A stretch of DNA of 64,000 bases, taken from NCBI GenBank assembly GCA_021014325.1, contig CM037476.1, forward strand, positions 15,908,827 to 15,972,826. Direction: 5' to 3'. The stretch comes from Plazaster borealis (Eukaryota; Echinodermata; Asteroidea; Forcipulatida; Labidiasteridae). The notes beneath the pieces are model-generated. The model was not told the DNA's origin, did no database searches, and saw only the letters and a list, made by a program, of their open reading frames with translations. The position numbers and the translations under genes were made by a program. This document shows positions 1-12,088 of this stretch, piece by piece; the stretch's first letter is position 1; each line of letters opens with the position of its first letter.

Positions 1-373
1 TATGCCTGTCTCGTTGCTTATCCACGGAAAGTGGAGCTAGTCTTCTTTGGTTTATTCTGCAGTCAACTCATCTGGCGGGAACACTGATATGTGTTAGGGA
101 TAAGCAGTGGTGGCACCATTACGAATTGATTTGTCTTATAGTGTGTCTTGCGATGAGTGGGGTGCGTTGCATCTTATTTGAATAGTAGCTATGCGGACCC
201 ATTGGCTATGTAAACTACTATGATGGGAGGGTAGGTGTTTTTTTTGGGGGGGGGGGTCGGTGTTAGACATAGGATGCCCTCAGGTTTGAGTGTAGGTAGC
301 AGCTGGAATAAATTGAGGATGATGACGATGCTGATGAGAATGATGATGGGTAGAGTGGAAAACACAAACGATA

Positions 374-729
374 CCTAAAGGGTCTCTATACTTCTGGTAA
401 AACACAAAACAGAAAAGCTCACAGATTTACATTAAACTTACATGGTTTAAAGATAATGATGATAGAAAGCTTCCCTTGAAATATTACTGGCTGAGGTGCT
501 ATAGTTTTTGAGAAATGAGTAAAACAATTAGTTTTGATCTCATGAGTCGAAAAACTCGATGTTTGAAAACAGTGAAAACACTTAAGGTTTTTCCCCACTT
601 TTTTCTGGTGATTGCAATGACCGATTGAGCTTAAACTTTCACAGGTTTGTTGTTTCATGTTTACGTTGGGATACACCAAGTGAGGATACTGATCTTTGAA
701 ATTTACCATAAGTATAAACTCCCTTTAAA
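374..729 (-). mobile_element. Non-autonomous TIR element, family B (MITE)
   Basis: Begins TAAAGGGTCTCTATAC and ends CCCTTTAAAG; the interior carries TTTCACAGGTTTGTTGTTTC and TGGGATACACCAAGTGAGGA in reverse orientation. Same family at about 1700..1985, 31329..31671, 50725..51068 and 57623..57974. Confidence 0.75.
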
Positions 730-1569
730 GATAAGCTTCCTTCAAGATGTGATACAGGGATGAATGTTGATGATTGCATTGGGATGATCCTGATGCCATT
801 GATTAAAGATGATTATTATGATGATATTCAAGAATGACTTTGAGGAGTTCGAAACATACTGTGATGATGATGATAAATGTTGATCAGGGGAATGGTAGAT
901 GGTGAAGCAGATTTACAAGGAGTTCTTAATAAAGATTGTAACAGTACCTTGGTTCTTTACTTAGTATTTGCTGCACTGCTCGGAAAATCGTGAAATGGAT
1001 TTAGAAATGACGATCAATGGGATGTGAGGTCACATTCTGTACGTTATGAAATACTTAAAGCCTAATAGCACTCCCCACTAATGACGTCACTTTTGCTCAA
1101 AATACCCGTTTGTCAGACAAACATTCTACCACTAGCTCTCAGGCGATCACCGCATCAGCATGCCAGACTGCAATAGTACAGTCAGTACATGCGAGTAAAC
1201 ATAAACTTGGACATGTAAATGCGTGTACATTAGTGAATTTTGATGTTTCTGAGATCCGCGTACTGGCTTCTATTTTTAAGCATTAAGTGGTGTTTGAAAG
1301 CTTTTAGTCTCGTTTATATGATGAGCAAATTAACTCAGTTTGGAGTTTGGGGTCAGGAAGTGTCTGGTTTTGGCAATGGTTAACTAGTGGTTGTTAAGTG
1401 ACATACGTAGGGCATGCGCACTGAAGTTGAAGTACGAACGACTCTAGTCATGTCATGTCAACGTGACAGGCAGCTCAACGTTATCATTTTTCTGATAACT
1501 GGTCAACTCTGCACTGTGCTATGAAAACGGCTATTGATAACCAGCGATGCAACCATGCCCAGTAGGCTG

Positions 1570-1660
1570 GTTCCAAATAGTCGACTAGCGTTGTCCAACT
1601 ATCGTCGACTAGACAGAGTTCGGGCTAACATAGTCGAACTATGGTCACGATAGTCCTTGC
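1570..1660. repeat. Cluster of TAGTCGACTA-like palindromic words
   Basis: Four close TAGTCGA/TCGACTA words within about 90 bp. No longer unit is evident. Confidence 0.4.
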
Positions 1661-1699
1661 GCGAACTTGTCCAATGTTCCCCCTCTTTGCAGCTTAGTA

Positions 1700-1985
1700 C
1701 TGACCCAACATATACATGAAATAACAAACCTGTAAAAGTTTAAGCTCAATCAGTCATTGTAGTCATGCGAACAAAGTTGAAAAAACCTTAAATGTTTTCA
1801 CTGTTTTCAAACATTGAGTTTTGGACTTGCAAGATCAAAACTAATTGTTTTACTCATTTTTCAAAAACTATTGCATTTCAAACAAACAATATTTCACTAT
1901 TACCATCTTACACCATGTAACTTTTGTGCAAATTTGTGAACATTTATATTTTTACTCTTACCAATGTTATGCTTACCATTTAAAC
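1700..1985 (+). mobile_element. Family B MITE, degraded copy
   Basis: Shares the family B interior (TGACCCAACATATACATGAA, then AAGCTCAATCAGTCATTG) and ends near ACCATTTAAACC; the left end is unclear. Confidence 0.6.
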
Positions 1986-2696
1986 CTTTCTGGCTCAGCA
2001 TTATCTTCAATGCTTGCTTGATACTAGAGATGCACAAGGTGTTGGCAATATACAACGCATATCAAGCTATTCTTTTAACAAATAAATGCAAGTGTCCATA
2101 GTTTGGTTGACTCTATTTAAAGCAATGTATATTTTAAAGGAGAACGTGTGAAATGCAATTCCTTTTTTCAATTTTGAAAAGAAACCGCTCCAGAGCTTCC
2201 ATGTTTTTTCTCTAAAATTTAAAAGTTTGTGTTAATGGCTTTTTTAAACAGTAATTTTGTATAGATGCACAGGAAGTTAGTTGCACAGGTATGGGACAGA
2301 ATGTAAGAAAATACATGGTACATGTCATGCATACATGTATGCAAATTGTCTTTTTGTCCACTGGGGGGGGGATAACTGTACATTAAGGTGGTGTTTAATT
2401 TTGTGGTTAAGAATAGCAGCGGTGTAAGGGTGGTATTTTGCTATGCACAGGATTATCAGGTTACCAACAGAAATTCCTACTATGTCTTGTTGTTGTTCTG
2501 AATGGTTCCCCAGCTATTTTGTTTATATTTTTGTTGTTGAGCGAAGGTGTGCTCAGGGCATGATGTCATGTGTGTAGTCGGGAACAAAAAAACTACAATG
2601 TAAACCAAGACAAACTAATTGAAGAGTTGATGAAATAGTTCTTAATAGCAAAGGACCGGACTAGTAAATATAAAAAAATATAAAAAATAACAATAA

Positions 2697-2909
2697 CGAC
2701 TAGTTCTTCTATAGAGCATTTTACACTATTGTTTCAGTGCACTTTACATTAATTAGTGCCGTGGACATTTGGCCAATTACGTCATGTAATCTTTCTCAGC
2801 TTCCTGGGGAGTATACAGCCATGGGCTGCGGTGGCGCGCCTAAGGCTTTTTTTAAACACAGTATCAACCTCTACCCTCGCAGGTACCCATTTATACCCAT
2901 GCCTCTCTG
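2697..2909 (-). mobile_element. tRNA-headed SINE (SINE-A long form), 5'-truncated
   Basis: Reads CTAGTTCTTCTATAGAGCAT, then CTTTCTCAGCTTCCTGGGGA and GGTACCCATTTATACCC. Same body as the copy at 38298..38695; the tRNA head is missing. Confidence 0.75.
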
Positions 2910-2918
2910 TCCGATAAT

Positions 2919-3217
2919 AAACACGTTGACTGCCGCCTACGAGTATATTCGTAGTAACAGGTGTAACGGATTCTGCCACTATGAGTATACTCGTAGAGAA
3001 TGAAATGCTTTTGTATAGTGAATTGAATACACTGGCATCACTGAGAACGCAACGAATACGCTTCTGGCAGTGGTGAGCACACATCGTTAGAATTTGTATG
3101 CTACAACATGTAGACAAAAAAAAATACCTATTTGGTATGCAGGCATGCGCACCACACTTGGATGCTTGGCAAATGGGAACGCCCCTACGAATTTATGAAC
3201 GGCAGTCAACGTGTTAA
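2919..3217. mobile_element. TIR element with AACACGTTGACTGCCG ends
   Basis: Left end AACACGTTGACTGCCG is mirrored by CGGCAGTCAACGTGTT at the right end, about 300 bp apart. Internal inverted words (TACGAGTATATTCGTA, TATGAGTATACTCGTA) suggest secondary structure. It starts right where the neighbouring SINE body stops. Confidence 0.7.
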
Positions 3218-3649
3218 CTGCTGAACAATAGTTTCTAATAATTTATTTCTGTTGGTGGTACTTGTCTTCAAAGTGTGATTTATTCATCAGTGATTTGTGT
3301 GATTTCATGTTATATTTAAACGTAATTCTTTTAATACTCATTATCTTCATGCAAACTTGAATCCTGGATTCTTATTGGTCGATCCATGGCAACAGAGTGT
3401 GTGATGCATATTGCACGGTCCATATCACACCCTGCGTATTGCGCTAATCTAACTTTGCGTTTTGCACTATTTTAAGCTGCGCGTCAAGTTTGCTTAAAGA
3501 TAAATTTATTATCAGACACGCTTGCGGAATATGAAAAATATAGCGCATATGTGTCCCATAACCAGCTCAGCCTTTGGCCTTGATGGATACGGGATGCAGA
3601 GGTGCTTTTAGTTTTCCATATTCCACTAGTGCTTGTGTGATAACGAATA

Positions 3650-4120
3650 ACATTAAAGAGGAAGGGAAATGAACAATTCAACTTTGTGATATACTCATTT
3701 TAAACGGTGTAAATTGCCACTGTATTAAATACCCTTCCAGTGCAAAATTTGTCATTATTCAAAACATCTGATGACATTATTCTGAGAAAAATGGGTCTCT
3801 ACATTCATGACTTTAGATAATATTTAATCAAACAGGCCTTGAATTTGACCTTTTGACTGACGAAAAATTCCTCCTTGGAAGGTAAAGATCCCTTAGTTTT
3901 TGAAATCCAATGACGTATTGTTTCAAATTTCGCTCTGAAAAAGTCAGTTATGAACCAAAACAAATTTTGCACTGGAAGGGTATCGAATACAATGGCAATT
4001 TACACAATTTTTTACAAAGGTTAGAGACTTGTAATTTTTCCCAACTCACATGAAGACTCTACCAATTCTATTTTGTGATGTACTCAATTTCCAATATATA
4101 ATTTTCCTTCCTCTTTAAAT
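3650..4120. mobile_element. Foldback element with long imperfect arms
   Basis: Left arm runs TTAAAGAGGAAGGGAAAT ... TACCCTTCCAGTGCAAAATT and is mirrored by AATTTTGCACTGGAAGGGTA ... TTTTCCTTCCTCTTTAA. Arms are over 100 bp each, no coding capacity. Confidence 0.75.
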
Positions 4121-4335
4121 GTAATTGTTTTAATACTCAATGTTGGCGACTTGTATTCATATTGTACATGCTTGTAAAAAAAAAAATAACAATACCTTAG
4201 AATTTGAAAAGTAAGTTATTGATAAAAGTGTTGGTGATATTTGCTAACTATAAGGAGAGACAGTTTAGAACGACTACATGCCTTAATTGAACATTTCTCT
4301 GTATTTTGTGCTTTTTTTTTAAGGTAGTGTAGCTT

Positions 4336-4622
4336 TATTTTTAGTTCAGGTCCTAATTTCATTGCGATGCTTACAGATATTGGCGTTTACGGTAGCAGAA
4401 AAGTTCAAGCGTATTTCACAGGTCAGCAAGGAATTTTTGCTTGTGCGCATGCTAAGTTCATGTTGAAAAAGAATTCTTTCGCTTACCAGCTTTTTAGCTG
4501 ATCAGGATCCAGTTTCATGGCTCTGCTTACTGCCGAATTCGGCGCTTATGGCCAATAGAATCATGTGCTTTACAGGGCACCGTAAGCGCAGAATTCCGCG
4601 GTAAGCAGAGCCATGAAATTTG
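4336..4622. mobile_element. Hairpin element, GGGCCCAATTTCAT family (D), degraded
   Basis: The inner hairpin 4509..4622 has arms TTTCATGGCTCTGCTTAC and GTAAGCAGAGCCATGAAA. Similar copies lie at 18221..18413, 21264..21574, 26393..26515 and about 59899..60065. Confidence 0.7.
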
Positions 4623-4727
4623 GCCACCCCCTTCTAAAGAAAACAGTGCTATAGAAAACTGAAAAGTACTGTGCAAATTTTACGGTGCAACTTTGTATTT
4701 TGTGCAAGTACAAAGTTGCATTTCTGG

Positions 4728-5150
4728 AGTGAAATTTACGAAGTACAAATTTCCCCTTAGAAGACACTACCTAGTCCTTATCCAATGTCCAGTCATCCAC
4801 CCATTAGTTACCATTGAGCTGAACGAGTAAAATTTACTAAGTACAAACTTCCCCCAAGAGGACACTACCCAAACACCATCCAATCATCTCACACCCCCCC
4901 CCCCCCCGAGCTTAGTGAGTGACATTTACAAAGTACAAATTTCCCCTTAGAAGACACTACCTAGTCCTTATCCAATGTCCAGTCATCCACCCATTAGTTA
5001 TCATTGAGCTGAGTGAGTAAAATTTACTAAGTACAAACTTACCCCAAGAAGACACTACCCAAACACCATCCAATCATCTCACCCCATTAGTTACCATTGA
5101 GCTGAATTAGTATTAAATTTACTAAGTACAAACTTCCCCCATAGACCTTA
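4728..5150. repeat. Tandem repeat, ~190-bp period
   Basis: AAGTACAAATTTCCCCTTAG recurs at 4741 and 4931, with a related half-unit (TACTAAGTACAAACTT) between, so each period is two diverged ~90-bp halves. A poly-C run interrupts near 4897. Confidence 0.8.
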
Positions 5151-5280
5151 CCTTGTCTGGTCCCAATACCTAGTCATTAGACTCCTGTGCCTGCTGTATA
5201 CATAATGCACTGCGCCAAGTCTGAAAAATTTTCTAAGTACAAATTCATTCTTTATATATTAGAAACGAACACATTTTAAC

Positions 5281-5414
5281 GGGGGGACCCGATTGCTCAA
5301 CTGGGTAGACCGTGCGTTAGGAAGCTACTGACCCAGGTTCAATACCTGGTCGTGTCCGCCGAACCTGAGGTCCGTGCTTCTATAACTAGAAAAAGAAAAA
5401 GAAAAAGAAAAGCT
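5281..5414 (+). mobile_element. tRNA-derived SINE with (AAAAAG)n tail
   Basis: Contains a D-arm-like GATTGCTCAACTGGGTAGAC and a T-arm-like CCAGGTTCAATACCTGG, then ends in AAAAAG repeats. No matching 7-bp acceptor stem was found, so it is not called as a functional tRNA. Confidence 0.6.
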
Positions 5415-5466
5415 ACTTTTGCTAAAATTTAATTTTTAAAATTAAACTTGTTTGTTATAAAAAGGC

Positions 5467-6345
5467 CAGAGTTTTACACAGTGGGTATTGAACCCAGGAC
5501 CATAGCGTCCAGAGTCATTGAGTCCTTCCACTGGACCACCAACTCTTCTTAAGAAACTTGCATCTGACGTTAATTAAAACCCTTAGAATGGACACAGGCA
5601 ATGAAAAAGAAAACGACAAGAGGTTTACACAGTGGGTATTGAACCCAGGACCATAGCGTCCAGAGTCATTGAGTCCTTCCACTGGACCACCAACTCTTCT
5701 TAAGAAACTTGCATCTGACGTTAATTAAAACCCTTAGAATGGACACAGGCAATGAAAAAGAATACAGCAAGAGTTTTACACAGTGGGTATTGAACCCAGG
5801 ACCATAGCGTCCAGAGTCATTGAGTCCTTCCACTGGACCACCAACTCTTCTTAAGAAACTTGCATCTGACGTTAATTAAAACCCTTAGAATGGACACAGG
5901 CAATGAAAAAGAAAACGACAAGAGTTTTACACAGTGGGTATTGAACCCAGGACCATAGCATCCAGAGTCATTGAGTCCTTCCACTGGACCACCAACTCTT
6001 CTTAAGAAACTTGCATCTGACGTTAATTAAAACCCTTAGAATGGACACAGGCAATGAAAAAGAAAACGGCAAGAGTTTTACACAGTGGGTATTGAACCCA
6101 GGACCATAGCGTCCAGAGTCATTGAGTCCTTCCACTGGACCACCAACTCGTCTTGAGAAACTTGCATCTGACGTTAAATAAAACCCTTAGAATGGACACA
6201 GGCAATGAAAAAGAAAACGGCAAGAGTTTTACACAGTGGTTATTGAACCCAGGACCATAGCGTCCAGAGTCATTGAGTCCTTCCACTGGACCACCAACTC
6301 TTCTTAAGAAACTTGCATCTGACATCAATTAAAATCCTTAGAAGG
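5467..6345. repeat. 151-bp tandem repeat with tRNA-like core, six units
   Basis: GTGGGTATTGAACCCAGG recurs at 5481, 5632, 5783, 5934, 6085 and 6236 (the last with one change), exactly 151 bp apart; a degraded seventh unit follows. On the minus strand each unit reads like a tRNA: D-arm GGTCCAGTGGAAGGAC, then CTCTGGACGCTATGG, then T-arm CTGGGTTCAATACCCAC. Units are nearly identical, which implies recent amplification. Confidence 0.9.
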
Positions 6346-7884
6346 TAATGAAAAAGAAAATTTACTGAGTGGTAATTGAACCCGTTATTGTGAAAACGTG
6401 AAGCTCATTTTGAATTCTTTAAGGGGATTTTGTTTAGCTAGATTTATGTAGGGCCAGGTGTGTGAATTTTAACGTTTTAGACAAATAATTTAACAATTGT
6501 ATAATTTACTATTGAATGTTTTTTTTGTCTCGTTTTTAGTTGCTACGTCTTTTTGACAAAGTCAAGGGCAGGTGAAACAGTGGTTAGTGGCTAAAGATCT
6601 TCATTTCATTTTCAATTCAGTTGGTTTTAGGAAATGATCAAGGAACTTCAAACTCATGCTCTATGTTTATTCAATGAAAGAAACATGTAGACCGAAGATT
6701 GTATAACGCCGCAAGGCACAAGATGGGCAACTGGAGCTCTAGCAATTGTTAATACGGCATGGGCGCCATTTCAGTAAGCAAATGTTTTATTGTTGATAGC
6801 ATTGCTCATTGTCTGCACTGATCAAAAGCACATCTTGCGCCTGCCGTGTTATTTGATCTTTGATGTAGACTTCTACTACATGTATGTACATGAAATTGTA
6901 CACAAACGCTGGAATAGTAATATGATATCATTTCGTTTACTCGTTATTATACCATTGGTTTCACCTGCCTTTTTGACATTTAATATCCTACATCTGATGT
7001 GCTAATCCTTTTCCAATTAAATTTACTAAAATGCAGACAATCCCTGCATTTTTAAATATTTTCAATAATTGTAAAATATATTTATTTAATTTTGTTCATT
7101 TCGGTTCAGATATGGACTTCAACAATTTTTGAGTTATATATCTGTCAATGAAATGGTGTGATTCTTGCGTCCGAAATGAAGATAACCGTTTGTATTTTAC
7201 CCAGAACGCTGTACACTGAAAGTTTACAGGTAGATTCTTGGAAAGCACCAAGCAAACAGAACTTTTATAACTGCGTCAGTGAAGGTAAAAAAGGAAAGCT
7301 ATTATTTCACTTGTTTTTGAACTTGTTTTTTCTGATATTAATACATGTATGTCTTTCAATCAGACAGTTAACTTAACTGTTTGGTTTGATTTTTCTTCAG
7401 ACTTTGGCCGACCGTGTCAGGTAATAATCTTTCTGGAAAGGTACTTCATTCCAATTTGTTTTATACACAAGGTATTGTCGTCAATACTTCTGCTTTAGAG
7501 TAACTGTTTTTAACTGAGAGCACTACCTTTATTCTTCCGTTTTTGTGCCTTCATCTAACTGTCAACAGGGAGAGGTTTTTAATTCCAGATTTGTTGCTTA
7601 CTAGGTGGACCACAAAATGTACATTGTATTTATTTTAAGTATCGAGTTGTTGAAGAGGAACATAGTTTGAAAATAAAAAGGAAGAGTGTTGTCCGAAGCG
7701 TAAACGGGAAGAAAGTAAGTCTTAAATAGGACTACAAACAAAGTTCACAAAATTCTGAAAATAAATGCTTTACTCATTCACCTGTCTATTTTAATCAAAT
7801 ATTATACTGTACAATAATTCACGAGGAAAAATATAACCTTAAGAGCAAAGACTTTAAATTTACTAAATAAATTCAACTTAAGGC

Positions 7885-10800
7885 CAAAAAATAGAAAAAT
7901 CACAAGGGGGTAAGTCCAGCATTTTGATCAAATTTGGGCTAAATGTTGAACAAATCACAAGGGGTAAGTCCAGCATTTTTATCAAATTTTTGCCAAATAT
8001 TAAAAAAACATAAGGGGTAAGTCCAGCATTTCAATCAAATTTAGGCCAAATATTAAAAAAATCACAAGGGGTAAGTCCAGCATTTCAATCAAATTTAGGC
8101 CAAATATTGAAAAAAACACAAGGGGTAAGTCCAGCATTTCAATCAAATTTTGGCCAAATATTGAAAAAAATCACAAGGGGTAGGCCTAAGTCCAGCATTT
8201 CAATCAAATTTTGGCCAAATATTGAAAAAATCACAAGGGGTAAGTCCAGCATTTCAATCAAATTTAGGCCAAATATTGAAAAAAAAACACAAGGGGTAAG
8301 TCCAGCATTTCAATCAAATTTAGGCCAAATATTGAAAAAATCACAAGGGGTAAGTCCAGCATTTGTATCAAATTTAGGCCAAATAATGAAAAAAACATAA
8401 GGGGTAAGTCCAGCATTTCAATCAAATTTAGGCCAAATATTGAAAAAAACACAAGGGGTAAGTCCAGCATTTCAATCAAATTTTGGCCAAATATTGAAAA
8501 AAATCACAAGGGGTAGGCCTAAGTCCAGCATTTCAATCAAATTTTGGCCAAATATTGAAAAAATCACAAGGGGTAAGTCCAGCATTTCAATCAAATTTAG
8601 GCCAAATATTGAAAAAAAAACACAAGGGGTAAGTCCAGCATTTCAATCAAATTTAGGCCAAATATTGAAAAAATCACAAGGGGTAAGTCCAGCATTTGTA
8701 TCAAATTTAGGCCAAATAATGAAAAAAACATAAGGGGTAAGTCCAGCATTCCAATCAAATTTAGGCCAAATATTGAAAAAAACACAAGGGGTAAGTCCAG
8801 CATTTCAATCAAATTTTGGCCAAATATTGAAAAAATCACAAGGGGTAAGTCCAGCATTTTGATCAAATTTAGGCCAAATATTGAAAAAATCACAAGGGGT
8901 AAGTCCAGCATTTCAATCAAATTTAGGCCAAATATTGAAAAAAACACAAGGGGTAAGTCCAGCATTCCAATCAAATTTTGGCCAAATATTGAAAAAAATC
9001 ACAAGGGGTAAGTCCAGCATTTCAATCAAATTTTGGCCAAATATTGAAAAAATCACAAGGGGTAAGTCCAGCATTTGTATAAAATTTAGGCCAAATATTG
9101 AAAAAATCACAAGGGGCAAGTCCAGCATTTCAATCAAATTTAGGCCAAATATTGAAAAAAATCACAAGGGGTAAGTCCAGCATTTCAATCAAATTTTGGC
9201 CAAATATTGAAAAAATCACAAGGGGTAAGTCCAGCATTTCAATCAAATTTAGGCCAAATATTGAAAAAAAAACACAAGGGGTAAGTCCAGCATTTCAATC
9301 AAATTTAGGCCAAATATTGAAAAAATCACAAGGGGTAAGTCCAGCATTTGTATCAAATTTAGGCCAAATAATGAAAAAAACATAAGGGGTAAGTCCAGCA
9401 TTCCAATCAAATTTAGGCCAAATATTGAAAAAAACACAAGGGGTAAGTCCAGCATTTCAATCAAATTTTGGCCAAATATTGAAAAAATCACAAGGGGTAA
9501 GTCCAGCATTTTGATCAAATTTAGGCCAAATATTGAAAAAATCACAAGGGGTAAGTCCAGCATTTCAATCAAATTTAGGCCAAATATTGAAAAAAACACA
9601 AGGGGTAAGTCCAGCATTCCAATCAAATTTTGGCCAAATATTGAAAAAAATCACAAGGGGTAAGTCCAGCATTTCAATCAAATTTTGGCCAAATATTGAA
9701 AAAATCACAAGGGGTAAGTCCAGCATTTGTATAAAATTTAGGCCAAATATTGAAAAAATCACAAGGGGCAAGTCCAGCATTTCAATCAAATTTAGGCCAA
9801 ATATTGAAAAAATCACAAGGGGTAAGTCCAGCATTTCAATCAAATTTAGGCCAAATATTGAAAAAAAACACAAGGGGTAAGTCCAGCATTTCAATCAAAT
9901 TTAGGCCAAATATTGAAAAAATCACAAGGGGTAAGTCCAGCATTTTGATCAAATTTAGGCCAAATATTGAAAAAATCACAAGGGGTAAGTCCAGCATTTC
10001 AATCAAATTTTGGCCAAATATTGAAAAAATCACAAGGGGTAAGTCCAGCATTTGTATAAAATTTAGGCCAAATATTGAAAAAATCACAAGGGGTAAGTCC
10101 AGCATTTCAATCAAATTTTGGCCAAATATTTAAAAAATCACAAGGGGTAAGTCCAGCATTTGTATAAAATTTAGGCCAAATATTGAAAAAATCACAAGGG
10201 GTAAGTCCAGCATTTCAATCAAATTTAGGCCAAATATTGAAAAAATCAGAAGTGGTAAGTCCAGCATTTGTTTCAAATTTAGGCCAAATATTGAAAAATC
10301 ACAAGGGATAAGTCCAGCATTTCAATCAAATTTAGGCCAAATATTGAAAAAATCACAAGTGGTAAGTCCAGCATTTGTTTCAAATTTAGGCCAAATATTG
10401 AAAAAAAAACCACAAGGGGTAAGTCCAGCATTTCAATCAAATTTAGGCCAAATAATGAAAAAATCACAAGGGGTAAGTCCAGCATTTGTATCAAATTTAG
10501 GCCAAATAATGAAAAAAAACAACACAAGGGGTAAGTCCAGCATTTGTATCAAATTTAGGCCAAATATTGAAAAAATCACAGGGGGTAAGTCCAGCATTTG
10601 TATCAAATTTAGTCAAAAAATTGAAAAATCACAAGGGGTAAGTCCAGCATTCCAATCAAATTTTGGCCAAATATTGAAAAAATCACAAGTGGTAAGTCCA
10701 GCATTTGTATCAAATTTAGGCCAAATATTGAAAAAATCACAAGGGGTAAGTCCAGCATTTCAATCAAATTTAGGCCAAATATTGAAAAAAAACACAAGGG

Positions 10801-11475
10801 GTAAGTCCAGCCTTTCAATCAAATTTAGGCCAAATATTGAAAAAATCACAAGGGGTAAGTCCAGCCTTTCAATCAAATTTAGGCCAAATATTGAAAAAAT
10901 CACAAGGGGTAAGTCCAGCATTTGTCTCAAATTGAGGCCAAAGAATGAATGAATCCACAAGGGGTAAGGCCAAATAATGAAAAAATCACAAGGGGTAAGT
11001 CCAGCATTTGTATCAAATTTAGGCCAAATATTGAAAAAATCACAAGGGGTAAGTCCAGCATTTGTATCAAATTTAGGCCAAATAATGAAAAAATCACAAG
11101 GGGTAAGTCCAGCATTTGTATCAAATTTAGGCCAAATAATGAAAAAATCACAAGGGGTAAGTCCAGCATTTGTATCAAATTTAGTCAAAAAATTAAAAAA
11201 TCACAAGGGGTAAGTCCAGCATTCCAATCAAATTTGGGCCAAATAATGAAAAAATCACAAGGGGTAAGTCCAGCATTTGTATCAAATTTAGGCCAAATAA
11301 TGAAAAATTCACAAGGGGCAAGTCCAGCATTTGTATCAGATTTAGGCCAAATATTGAAAAAATCACAAGGGGTAGGCTAAGTCCAGCATTTGTATCAAAT
11401 TTAGTCCAAAAATTGAAAAATCACAAGGGGTAAGTCCAGCATTTCACTCAAATTTAGGCCAAACATTGAACAAAA
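7885..11475. repeat. Minisatellite, ~54-bp unit, about 66 copies
   Basis: Unit (plus strand): CACAAGGGGTAAGTCCAGCA, then TTTCAATCAAATTTAGGCCA, then AATATTGAAAAAA. Length varies by one to three bases, mainly in the A-run. A hand count gives about 66 units, all but about eight with an intact GGTAAGT. Variants: TTTCAATC, TTTGTATC and TTTTGATC after CCAGCA; TTTAGGCC or TTTTGGCC later. Blocks are duplicated at 333 bp (8107.. and 8440..) and 652 bp (8597.. and 9249..). Open frames of up to ~200 codons occur on both strands only because the unit lacks stops. Confidence 0.97.
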
Positions 11476-11483
11476 GTTAATAA

Positions 11484-11530
11484 AAATGCTGTACTTACCC
11501 CTGATGATTGTTCAATTTGTTGCCTATTTT
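11484..11530 (-). repeat. Inverted terminal unit of the minisatellite
   Basis: The minus strand reads GAACAATCATCAGGGGTAAG then TACAGCATTTTTATTAAC, a diverged minisatellite unit in opposite orientation, directly after the last direct unit. Confidence 0.7.
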
Positions 11531-11714
11531 TCAACTATCAATACTTCCCAAAATACAGCTCAACTCCTTCGTCAAGTTACATAAAAAGGGCATCAGTAGG
11601 GCCTACTGCATCATTTTAGATCCTAAAATCGCAAGTACCAAGCCACTCTGTGATCCAGATACTCTTTCATAGAAAACATAATTGCCACATCATTAAATGT
11701 ATTGCTAAATAACA

Positions 11715-12088
11715 TTTAAAGGCATTGTACACATTTGGCAATGACTCAAAACAAATATTAGCATAAAAACCTACTTGGTAACAAGCAACGGAGAGCTGTT
11801 GATAGTATAAAACATTGTAGGAATCGACTCCCTCTGAAGTAACATAGTTTTTGAGAAAGAGGTAATTTCTCACTAAAATAATAAAAACTTCTTGCAAGAA
11901 GTTTTTATTCCTATCTGAAAGCACACAAATTTGTACAACAAGGGTGTTTTTCTTTCATCATTTTCTTGCAACTTCGATGACCAATTGAGCCCAAATTTTC
12001 ACAGGCTTGTTATTTTATGCATATGTTGGGATACACCAAGTGAGAACACTGGTCTTTGACAATTTCCAAACGTGTTCAGTGCCTTTAA
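11715..12088 (-). mobile_element. Family A MITE, copy 1
   Basis: About 375 bp with ends TTTAAAGGCATTGTACACAT and AACGTGTTCAGTGCCTTTAA. The interior, in reverse, carries the family A words TGTACAAATTTGTGTGCTTT and TTACTTCAGAGGGAGTCG. No coding capacity. Confidence 0.85.

Noticed and set aside
7158..7376. 72-codon open frame with possible exon-like start
   Set aside because: No recognisable domain, ends in a hydrophobic low-complexity run, no partner exon found nearby.
8107..11380. Long open frames on both strands with repeats such as KSQGVSPAFQSNLGQILK (up to ~200 codons)
   Set aside because: They come from a stop-poor ~54-bp tandem unit, overlap each other in several frames, shift frame with A-run length, and have no splice or start context. 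Not called as genes.
7885..11475. CRISPR-like array
   Set aside because: No unique spacers: the whole unit is repeated, and the context is an animal genome.
8041..11475. CCAAATATTG in each minisatellite unit as an SRF CArG box
   Set aside because: One base off the CC(A/T)6GG consensus and expected in AT-rich repeats; no supporting context.
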